64,000 bases of DNA, from the NCBI GenBank assembly GCA_010909165.1, contig MU008195.1, positions 372,001 to 436,000 of the forward strand, in the 5' to 3' direction. Made by a program: the position numbers and the translations under genes. Positions 55,274 through 64,000 of the stretch are shown here, one piece after another. The notes under the pieces were generated by a model that worked only from the letters and a program-made list of their open reading frames with translations, had not been told where the DNA came from and did not search any database. How positions within the stretch are numbered: the first letter of the stretch is position 1; each line of letters starts with the position of its first letter. Source of the DNA: Anthoceros angustus. Taxonomy: Eukaryota; Streptophyta; Anthocerotopsida; Anthocerotales; Anthocerotaceae.

Positions 55274-58209
55274 ATGACACAGGTGATGACCTCGGTGCAC
55301 CCGACGTTGCTAGGGACATCCTCGTGGCCGCAGACGCTCTTCCGAGCGCACCTCGCCGGGAGCGATGCAACGGCTGACCTCCCGCTGGTGCGCTTAGGAC
55401 GGGAGAAACACAAGGAGAAGCGGAAACAGAAGCAGCAGCAGAAGCAGAAGCAGAAACAGGAGCGCGGTATGATTGTGGAGGGGGACGGGCAGGGGGAGGA
55501 CCCGGAGGCCCTCAGGCTGCGGCAGGAGGAGAGCATTCTCGCGCGGCTGCACCGGCTGCTGCCGCAGGAGGTGGTGCCGGAGCGGGAGCCGTGTCGGGTG
55601 GAATGCGTGCACCGGGGGGACGGCCGGGTGCCGGATTTCGTGAGGTTCTGGGCCAGCGCGCAGGGTTTGATGACGCTCATGGTGGGCTTCCTGGCCACGT
55701 ACATTTTCCTGCTGCTGCTCACGGCGCCCCGGAGCTGGAATGCGGGGGCGGACGGGCCGGACGGGGTGCCCGTGGAGCTCAATCCCGGGATTGTGCTGGC
55801 GAGGATGATGGGGCCGTTGCAGTGCTGGGTGTCTGCGCGGTCGTGCCCGTTGCTGGGGTTCTTGGCTATGTTTCTGTGTATTGTGGCGGGGGCGTGGGTG
55901 AATGATGGAAGGATGTGGAGGCGGGCGCCGTCGCCGGCTAAGGTTTGTGTGCATTGTGAGGGTTTGAGGAAGAGCCAGACCATGGTGGAGGAGGCGGATG
56001 AGCGGGCTCAGAAGGCGCAGAGAGCGAAGCAGCAGTTCATGGCGTATGTGTTTCACAACATTCGAGGTACCAAAGGCGTGGTCTTCGGGCGGGGGTGTGT
56101 TTGGTGGCAGGAAGGATGGGTCGGGTAAGGTTGGGTAGGGTGGATTGGGTTGCATCTCACTGAAGTTGAAGTTGTGTTGTGTTGTGTGCGGTGGGATGGT
56201 GCAGTTCCCTTCAATGCCATTGTTCTGGGGCTCGGCCACATGAGGGCCACTGGGAGTGGAGATGGGAATGTCGGAGGGGATGCAGACCGGGTAGACCTCC
56301 TGCAGATGATGCTGGACTGTGCGGAGACCATGACCAGTGTGCTGGATGACGTTACTGACATGGGTACGTGACTTGTACGTTGTGCTGGAAGGGAGCTTGG
56401 TGGGTGAATGTTTGGGAGTTTCCTGCTCATGTTTGAAACGGCTGTTCTATGTGCAGGGCAATGGGAGGATGGACGCATGGAGTTGACCAATGACGAGTTT
56501 GATCTGCTTGCGGTGATCAAGTTCTTGTCGTGGGGTTTGAGGGACCTGCTTGACCAGAAGCAGATTCGGTTTCAAATGCTGATTGACCCCCTGGCCAGCA
56601 AGTACCTAGCAACGCACCATGTGGTTGGGGATAAGCACCGGGTTGTGCAGACTTTAGGTGAGCTGTGCTTCACACACGTTGTCTTGGCTTTTGAACTGGG
56701 GTTGCATGAAGTTGAGGTTGAGCAATACTGATTGTGTGGTTGTGTTTTTGGCAGGCAATTTCCTCAGCAATGCCATGAAATTCACCCCAGCAGGCGGTGT
56801 AGTGGATTTGAATGTGGAATGCCTGGAGGTCATGGAGGAACAAGACTGGGCAGTGTCGACCTTTGGCCCACCTTTGCTACACGACACTCCAGTTGGTGAC
56901 ATGCAACTCGCGGACAGGGTGTCAGAGGAGGCAGGAACGTCCGAGCCGCCCTCCCCATCGGGTGCACGAACGTGCAGAAGCAAGGCTGAATCCAAGTATA
57001 AGGTTGCAAGGCTCCAGTTATCCGTGAGAGACACGGGAATAGGTGTGTCCCTCTTTCCTTGACCCAGAGTCATTATTGCAGTCTGGTGTCGAGTGTGATT
57101 TTCTAACCTCGTGCATGTTAGCAGGTATATCGCAGGATGATCAGGCTAAGCTGTTTGAGCCGTACTCCTTTGTCAGTTCTGGTTGGGTCCAGAAAGCGGG
57201 GGTATCTGGCCTGGGACTCAGTATGGCTAAAAGATTTGTAGAGCAGGTTGGCGGTCACATCGGTGTGGATTCACAGGTGGGGAGTGGCAGCACCTTCTAC
57301 TTCTCAATTCCCTTTCCCCTTATCCCAGTAGACGGGCTTGTACAGCAGGAGATAACATCGACTGGAGCATCTTGCGATAATGGCGTTAGCGGGTTGGCTT
57401 CCAATGTAGGTAGGACCAAGTCTTCTGCAGGGTCAGAGGAGGAAGCACGCTTTAAGGAGAACCTTAAAGCGTTCAAGGGCAGGACGTCTAAGTCAATTAG
57501 TTGTAGTCAGCTACTGGGTAGTGGTGTCTCGAGCCGGAAACGGAAAGTCTTGCTTGTGGAGGATACCGCCATCAATAGAGTAAGTATCCAAGTAGCGGAA
57601 GGCCGCTCACAAGGCTTACGAGTTGTTGGCATTCAATTATGGAGGATGTGTGTTGTTGACACTCGTGCATGCTGGCATCATTTCAGATAGTGCTTCGGAA
57701 GGTTTTGGAGAACCTGAATCTTGTAGTGGAGGAAGCTGAGAATGGGAAGATAGCTGTCGACATGGCACAGCAGGGTAGAACCTATGACTTAATCCTCATG
57801 GACAAAGAGATGCCAGTGATGGATGGACATGAGGTAATCCTTCAGTCTACCGCAGTCAGTGCTGTTGTGTCTCTACAGCTTCCACTGTGTGTTCACTGTT
57901 ACAGGCGCTGATGATCACTGTCTCTCATCTGCAGGCTACCAGGCAGTTGCGAATGATGGGTGTAAAGACCCCCATCATAGCATTAACTGGCAACTCGTTA
58001 CAGTCAGACAGAGAGCTGTTTTTGGAGGCTGGTGTGGATGACTTCCAGACGAAGGTGAGTTAGTAGCTGCTTCTTCTGCCCTCCTGCTCGTCTTCCGTGG
58101 AAAAAACAACATGTGACTGTGTGTGATCTCTTCCTGTCTGCAGCCTTTGTCGAGAGACAAGCTTGTGCAACTCCTGGCAAGATATGGAGTCGAGAGCTCC
58201 TGTCCGTAG
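55274..58209 (+). CDS. Hybrid sensor histidine kinase, two membrane helices, no CHASE domain
   Basis: Eight exons (55,274-56,066; 56,205-56,363; 56,457-56,657; 56,755-57,042; 57,125-57,579; 57,687-57,833; 57,935-58,054; 58,144-58,209), all GT-AG and phase-consistent, give 742 residues. The N-terminus is charged and Gln-rich (KQKQQQKQKQKQ); an alternative start is Met66. Membrane helices lie at about 129-150 and 190-209. The H box is FHNIRVPFNAI with phospho-acceptor His261, the N box NFLSNAMKFT (386-395), G1 VRDTGIG (475-481) and G2 GLGLSMAKRF (509-518). The receiver has Glu626-Asp627, phospho-acceptor Asp671 (LILMDKEMPVMDG), Thr699 and Lys721. All residues for a His-to-Asp relay are present. 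The extracellular loop is only about 40 residues, so it does not hold a CHASE domain. The signal sensed is unknown. Confidence 0.88.
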
Positions 58210-59473
58210 GGCACATCTAACTGTATCATAGACTGGAGGACGGCAGCAAATACTGATGACATTTAGGGGAAGACGCCAACAGGGTGGAACGCCAGAGGGT
58301 GCACTGCAGACAAGCTGTCGCGGCTAACGTTGGGGTAGGCTTAAAATTAGTCGGCTCCTTCCATTGACCCTGTTTTTACCCCCACTGATGCCCATGTTGG
58401 GATTGGACATAATCCTGTGAAATCTGTCGAAACATCCCAGGGTCACCCATTCTTTCTCTTGGCATCCCACACCGACTCTTCTTGTGGCTCTATGTCAATG
58501 ATTTATTTTGTACCCTTTTTGTATAGGAAGGTCGCGATTCTGATCTGTAAATAGAGGATGCTCTTACTCTAGCTGACCACCCTCTGGATTGTTCTCGCAT
58601 CCCGATGCAAACGGCTCTGCCTCCACGCCGTCAACCTTTAAATGCAGCTATAACAGCACCTGTCATCATAGTCACACAGAATCCCTTTTCACACGCCGAC
58701 GCTGGGGTTCTGAAACCTCTTCCTCCTTCAACCCTGCAGGCTGCACCCATTTGAAAAGAACGCGCTCTTTCCCCTCCGAGTCGGCGAGCCGAACGCAGGA
58801 GAGGTGACGCAAGGATCGAAGCTCTTGGCGTGATCATTCCGATGAGTCTTGCATTGCGTCATGCGGTGGTGTTGCTTGCACAAGTTTTCAATCTGCTGAG
58901 TGATTTGCCGGGGTTGCGGAGTAGTATCGGTTGCTTATGCATAGGTGGCTGCTGCAATCTCTGGTAGGCGTGTTCAGAGCGAGGGATTGCGTCTGATGTC
59001 GGCCGTCAGATGCGTGCCAGCTATCGGATTTGGGTCACTTGCAGTGACGTCGAGTGTTTCAGTTCCTTGTTGCCGCAAAGGCAGCACCGGATCTGTTAGG
59101 CCAGCGAAGGTTTCAGGTGGGGGGGGAGTTCGTTGAATGCATGGAAAGCTGTCGGTCATGAGCTGTGTAGTACTCGATGTTCCCTGTTTCCCGTTATAGA
59201 ATTGGAGCATTGCGCAGTGTATGGTCGTGCCGGAGAAGCGAGGAGCTGGAATAAGCTTGTTGGTGAACTCTTTGGTCGGGAAGAGCGTATCAGTCCTGTA
59301 GCAAACCCTTTTGGCTTCGGAAGGTGGAGGAGCAAGTACAGGGTTGCAACACCTTTTTGCAGTGAAGGATTCAGGCCTGCTCATTTCTTTGGGAAGCTGG
59401 CTGTTCCTCAGGTAGCAGCTTGTATCTCCGGTGTTTGCGATTCTCGACCTAATTCGGAAGACGTTTTGCAGCT
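58210..59473. other. Intergenic between histidine kinase and TDP2
   Basis: Probably the 3' untranslated region of the kinase and the promoter and 5' untranslated region of TDP2. No additional coding region is supported; short frames on both strands lack family features. Confidence 0.5.
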
Positions 59474-61363
59474 ATGGAGTGGCTCTGTCCACTCTGCACT
59501 TACATCAATCCGGGAGGTTCGTTGGAATGTGACGTGTGTGCACAACCATTTGATGCAACTGATGGCATGCCAGGCGTGAATCGAGCAGATGGGAACAACC
59601 CATTGGAAGCTGAGTGGAGTTGTGGGGTTTGCACGTTTTTGAATAGTGCGAATTTGCATCTCTGTGAGATGTGTGGACAAGGGGAAAAACCTGTAGCTGG
59701 ATATCCCGGTGCTACCCGGTCAGTGGGGACCTTTCGGCCCCTTAGGGTGCCGCTAGCTGGCCAACTTACGGATGTTGCTCGTGTCAGTACTGGGGACCAA
59801 GCCCCGAAGGAAGACATGGAAGCGGTCCGCAATGGTGCAGAATCTGCTGATTCCCAGGAACATGTGGATGAGGAACAGGCTTCAGCCCAGGTCTCCGTGG
59901 GAATATCTCCTCCTGTGGAACCAGTTGCGGAGACGCCACTAGTCGTCTCTCACAAGCGCCAGCGAGAGAATGATGACGCTGAGCCACCTGCCTCGAATTC
60001 GCTTCTGAGGAGATTACACGAAGAAAGGATGAGCAGAAGTAGAAGAGCTGAGTCATATGGTAGTCTTTCTGCCAGTAACCATCTGCAAAGCTGACTTGTA
60101 GGACTTCTCAGACTGCATGCCATAAACAGAGTTTTTAAATCCGATGAGCAATTCGAATTGTGAGATTTGTGTATCTTCATGTTTACGGTTTCTCAGTTTG
60201 CCTCCTGCAGGTGGCAATCGTGGGGAAAACTCCATGGCAAGTAAGGAGGAACAGCCAAAAGGTTCGAGTGCTGCAGATGCACCACAGAAATTTTCTCCAG
60301 TTGCCATCATGTTTTACAACGTTTGGTTCCGTGAGGATGTTGAGCTACTGGGCCGTATGGCAGCCATTGGTAGACTTATTGAAGAGCATGAACCTCATGT
60401 GATATGTTTTCAGGTGAGACTTGGACCCGTGGTTGTCTAGCAATGCAGTCCGAAATTCTACAGACATTAAGAACTCAGGTTCTTGCTCTTTCGGCCTGCA
60501 GGAAGTTACTCCTAGTATCTATGACATCTTTCAAAAGTCAGGCTGGTGGAAGCAGTATCGAAGCTCAGTGGCTCCTCAACTGGCATCTTCTCGACCATAT
60601 TTCGCAATGCAGGTTGTATGTGGTGTCTTTTTGCTGGTTGTAGCATGGCTGGGATATGACCTCCTAACTCCCATCAACATGACTGTGCAGCTCGGAAGAT
60701 TGCCCGTGCATTCTTTTCGACGAAGCCCATTTAGCAACTCAGTCATGGGCAGAGAACTTTGTTTAGCTGATGTTGAAGTAGGTACGGGGAAGAACATTGT
60801 AGTGGCAACAACACATTTGGAAAGCCCGTGTCCAGCTCCACCGTCGTGGAATCAGATGTACAGCAAGGAGCGTGTTCAGCAAGCCTCGGAAGCTCTGAAA
60901 TCTTTGAAGGACGTCCCAAATGTTGTATTTGGAGGAGACATGAATTGGAATGACAAGCTCGATGGTGAACCGCCTCTTCCCAGTGGTTGGAGTGATGCAT
61001 GGCTCCAGCTCAAGCCTAGAGAGGTAGCCATCCGTTTGTCTTGAGCTGCCTGTCCAGTAAAGGCTTTGACATTGAACTCACCCTCTTTCACATGCTGCTG
61101 ATTGTTTGCAGCCGGGCCTCACCTATGACAGCAAAGCCAATCCCATGTTGAAAGGTAGCCGTCTCCAGTCGCGGTTGGACAGAGTTTTCTGTCACCTGAA
61201 GGACTTCGACATGGAGAGCATTGAGATGATTGGGTCGCAGCCAATTCCTGGCCTCACTTTCCAGAAGAAGCAGAAGGTGGGGAAGCAGTCCCAGATGGTG
61301 ACGCTGCCAGTGCTGCCGAGTGATCATTTTGGCTTACTTCTCAAAATTCGCCAAAGAGACTAA
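59474..61363 (+). CDS. TDP2: Tyrosyl-DNA phosphodiesterase 2 with two RanBP2-type zinc fingers
   Basis: Five exons (59,474-60,059; 60,211-60,413; 60,502-60,612; 60,691-61,023; 61,112-61,363) give 494 residues. Two C-x2-C-x10-C-x2-C fingers open the protein: WLCPLCTYINPGGSLECDVC, then WSCGVCTFLNSANLHLCEMC. A disordered linker follows. The exonuclease/endonuclease/phosphatase fold starts about residue 223, with catalytic Asn232 (MFYNVWF), Glu264 (FQEVTP), Asp383/Asn385 (FGGDMNW) and His483 (PSDHFGLL). TDP2 removes topoisomerase II 5'-phosphotyrosyl adducts from DNA; plant forms carry N-terminal zinc fingers that probably bind ubiquitin or RNA. Exon borders are all GT-AG and in phase. Confidence 0.93.
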
Positions 61364-62294
61364 AATTTTCTTTCAGTGCTTCCACGTAAGACACGGACTA
61401 GACTCCAATGTTGATCCCGTGTCCGGTGTCAAAATATCAGGGGACACGTGGGAAAGACCTCAAGGTGCCGTGTTGAGCTTCCTGTGTATATTCACGGCAC
61501 CTGTCGCAAGTATGTCAGATGTTTATACAAGGGTCGACTGCTTCCTTGAGTGCCACAGGCGGCTTGCCACGTTTTACCGCGAATCGGAAACTTCTAACTG
61601 TACGTGAGTCCGAGGTACACTACACGTCGCCACTGATGGCTCATGCTTTAGGAAAACTGCTACAAGCCTACTTCGCACAAACCTACATGGAAATCAACAT
61701 TCCTGACACTGCGCTTGTCAGCATACCACATACCAATAAAGATATTTGTCCCACAATGACCAGGAGCAGTTCTCAGAAATCCATCTCGCCTCATGCAAGT
61801 GTCAGCAAAAAGCGCTGGCACCTTCTGTAAAAGAATAGAAACCTTCCTCGCGAAGGTCAAAGTAGTATATTTCGTTCCAGACTTGTTCCATCACCTCAGC
61901 TTTCCCATGGAGTCTGCAAAGGGGTACACTCCAAAACCATTGCAATCTTCTTCTCCTCTCCTCTGCCAGTGCGCCTGAACGAATCAACATATCGAGCACA
62001 CAACCTAGTGCCTCCATCAGCTTACGAATAGAACAACACAACAAACCACCAAAAAACCTGGTCTCAATTTGGAGGCCGAAGAAACGGCCTCAGCATCACC
62101 TCCCTGGCATGGTGCATCAGGAGACATCCAGGCTTCAGTAAAATACTTCCTCAAAAGAGTCGAACGGCCAGTGTGACCTCCTTTCCCATTGTGACCTCCT
62201 TTCCCAGTGTGACCTCCTTACCATCTGAATCTCTCCAAATAGGTGAATGAGAAGACTAAGCAAGTAGCAAACCCTGTAAGCTAGCAGCCCTGTT
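61364..62294. other. Convergent 3' region of TDP2 and VAMP71
   Basis: Holds the two 3' untranslated regions. Three 18-bp tandem units (gtgtgacctcctttcccat type) lie at 62,170-62,222. No gene. Confidence 0.55.
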
Positions 62295-62957
62295 CTACGC
62301 ACGACAAGACGGTAGTGTCAACCCGCCACAGAAGAAGGAAACGATGATGTACACCAAGACGATGATGAGGCAAGTCAATGAAGCCAGCAGCTTAGTATTC
62401 TGCAACCACAGCGACTGCCGAAGACGACGGGACTGCTTCTGAAACCTAAAACTGTTGTCCTGTATCGTAGCAGTTTTGTCTACCAGTAGCTCGATTCTGT
62501 CCCCTCGTTCCAAAACCTTGTCAATATTCTCCACCATCACCTTGTGCACCTCGGCCATCTCTCCCTTCACCCTGGTGATGGTGTCGGCATTGGGGTTATT
62601 CGAATAGTACTCCATCTGCTGGTTCAAACTCCTGGAAAACTCATCGTTCATGGCATACGGCAGCGCAGTGGAAGCCACTCTCCCATACGCCTTCATAAAT
62701 CTGCCATGAATGTCCTCCAGAAACGCGAACGGAATCCTCCTCCCCATGGTTTCGTCCGCCATACACAGGAAAGCCAGCCCGTCTGCCTTCATGATGTGGA
62801 AAATATGGCGGTCCTGGGAGTAGGAAGCCCGCGTCTCCGGGACCGCTGGCACCCTCTCCAAAATACGCCGCGCAATGGTCCCCGCGTTGCTGGAAGCAGC
62901 GGTGAACTCAGCCAGCACCAAGGTGCCTCTGGCTACCAGCGCGTACAAAATCGCCAT
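62295..62957 (-). CDS. VAMP71: VAMP71-type R-SNARE (VAMP7-like), single exon
   Basis: 220 residues from MAILYALVARGTLVLAEF; the upstream in-frame Met is rejected because family members start here. The longin domain spans about 1-115 (SYSQDRHIFHIMKADGLAFL, IPFAFLEDIHGRF). The SNARE helix spans about 123-183 with zero-layer Arg151 (IDKVLERGDRIELLVDKT), and a membrane anchor lies at 190-210 (LASLTCLIIVLVYIIVSFF). The pattern fits the VAMP711-714 group, which directs fusion at the vacuole. The coding sequence is uninterrupted although neighbouring genes have several introns. It is divergent from the gene starting at 63,329. Confidence 0.94.
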   Translation of the reverse strand: MAILYALVARGTLVLAEFTAASSNAGTIARRILERVPAVPETRASYSQDRHIFHIMKADGLAFLCMADETMGRRIPFAFLEDIHGRFMKAYGRVASTALPYAMNDEFSRSLNQQMEYYSNNPNADTITRVKGEMAEVHKVMVENIDKVLERGDRIELLVDKTATIQDNSFRFQKQSRRLRQSLWLQNTKLLASLTCLIIVLVYIIVSFFCGGLTLPSCRA

Positions 62958-63328
62958 GGCTCCCTTTCCCCCGAGGCCGAGTCGCCAGTCAGATCGTGAG
63001 CGCGGGCGCAATCCAGAGCACAAATCCGCTCCCAATTCAAACCTCGACCTTCACGATCCGGCTGCAGACAAGCGCGCCTGTGCCTGGGCCTTCGCGCTCA
63101 GATCTCCATCCGTCCCGCCGCGCCCGCCTCGCTATTACCCCTCGGGAGAAAAGAGCCAAGTCTGTAACGCAGTCTACTAATATATAGTGTAACATAAAAG
63201 TGCTTTAGATAGCGTGCTAAACGCGAAACGCTAAACTGGATCCAACATGGCCAGTTGATGAACTTGGCACAAGCCTCTGGCCAGGCTCCAATTCCAGCGT
63301 CACACCATCGAGATCCAGCAAGCAGGCC
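62958..63328. promoter_or_regulatory. Short shared promoter between VAMP71 and the next gene
   Basis: About 370 bp separates the two divergent start codons. No specific element is claimed. Confidence 0.4.
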
Positions 63329-64000
63329 ATGAGGAGCCTGCCGTCCCTGAAGGCCTCGGGCGTGGTTGCAGAGGAATTCGAGGTTGAGGGAAATGGCGGA
63401 TGCTGCCGGTCGTGGTGCATTCGGACGGCATCCGTGGAGTATTCTGAGGCTCGCACTTCGGGGAGGGCCGTGGAGGTCTGCATTTTCTGTTGCTGGGGAC
63501 ATTTGTTGGATTTGGTTAGGGAGTGTGCCTGATTTTCTGAGGATTGCAGGTGGATGGAGAGTTGTGTGTGCAAGGTGTGAGAACCTATGCTTTCCATGCT
63601 GCAGAAGCATCGTTTGAGAAGCTGGAGAAGCCATATCCCGGAGTGAGGGTTTCAGCCTCAGGTGACTGGATTTCAGCTGCTTTGGTTACAGGGCAGTGAA
63701 AGTTTTGGATGGCGTTTGTTTTTTGTTGTTTGAAGAGTTAAATGTGAGTTGATTCTGTGGTTGTGTTGATGCAGGGAAGCTGCATGTTGAAGATCTGGGT
63801 CGAGGTCTGAGGTTCAGCTGCGGGCAGTTTGTGAGTCATTGCTGGTGCCCTCGTTGTGTGCATATAGGAAGGTTGGATTGGTTTGATTTGGTGTGGTGTG
63901 TTGTTTTGCTCGTTGCCAGACGTGGTTGCCAGGATTGCAGAGTCTGAGCCTGGGTGGAAATGTGACTACTGTCATTCCTAATGAGCTGGAACTCACTTGC
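63329..64000 (+). CDS. Unidentified multi-exon gene, 5' part only
   Basis: Possible exons 63,329-63,382, 63,550-63,661, 63,775-63,830 and 63,920 to the window edge, with GT-AG borders and matching phases. The conceptual product begins MRSLPSLKASGVVAEEFE, continues with VDGELCVQGVRTYAFHAAEA, YPGVRVSASGKLHVEDLGRG and LPGLQSLSLGGNVTTVIPNE, and runs off the right edge. I do not recognise the family. The consistent phases over three introns support a real gene, but the first exon could lie further upstream. Confidence 0.5.

Noticed and set aside
54481-55983. 500-codon minus-strand frame over the histidine kinase start
   Set aside because: Arg/Ser/Pro low-complexity shadow of GC-rich plus-strand coding sequence and simple repeats; the plus-strand kinase model explains the region.

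Overview
The window is nuclear DNA of a land plant. The evidence is GT-AG introns, an LRR-VIII-1-type receptor kinase, an NDR1/HIN1-like (LEA_2) family, an 11S-globulin-like cupin, a plant-type TDP2 with RanBP2 zinc fingers, a VAMP71 R-SNARE, degenerate PPR and Ty1/copia sequence, and tRNA-Glu genes. The introns I can place are short (about 75-175 bp), which suggests a spore plant (bryophyte or lycophyte). That placement is an inference; no species can be named from the sequence alone.

Region 1 (1-29,480) is a tandem array of roughly 12.1-12.5 kb units. Each unit holds an intronless receptor kinase (RLK) on the + strand, then a 3' flank with a decayed OST4 copy, a tRNA-Glu, an inverted scrap of an RLK 3' end, an AT-rich insertion with an OTU-protease gene, a second decayed OST4, and a thioredoxin-like gene on the - strand, head-to-head with the next RLK. 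Unit A is 1-12,527 and unit B is 12,528-24,619. A third RLK (C) at 25,107-27,980 is followed by an intact OST4. The RLK of unit A is a chimera of C-type and B-type sequence. Units A, B and the first 1.1 kb of RLK C carry many independent 1-4 base indels, so the genes look frameshifted. From about 26.2 kb onward the reading frames are clean. This may be unpolished consensus, real decay, or both.

Region 2 (29,500-48,300) is a degenerate duplicated landscape. It holds LRR(RNI)-repeat pseudogenes, AT-rich satellites, copia and PPR relics, two LEA_2 genes with matching flanks (36.8 and 47.3 kb), an 11S-globulin-like gene (39.9-41.7 kb, - strand), and a mirror-image decayed copy of the RLK/thioredoxin divergent pair (42.0-45.7 kb). 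The RLK there is reduced to LRRs joined to the C-terminal tail, and its LRR N-cap has become a minisatellite.

Region 3 (49,400-64,000) is ordinary gene space. It contains an O-fucosyltransferase-like protein, a third LEA_2 protein, a two-transmembrane hybrid histidine kinase without a CHASE domain, TDP2, an apparently intronless VAMP71 gene, and the start of an unidentified multi-exon gene running off the right edge.

Gene models were built by eye from splice signals, frame continuity and remembered family sequences. No alignment or database search was run.
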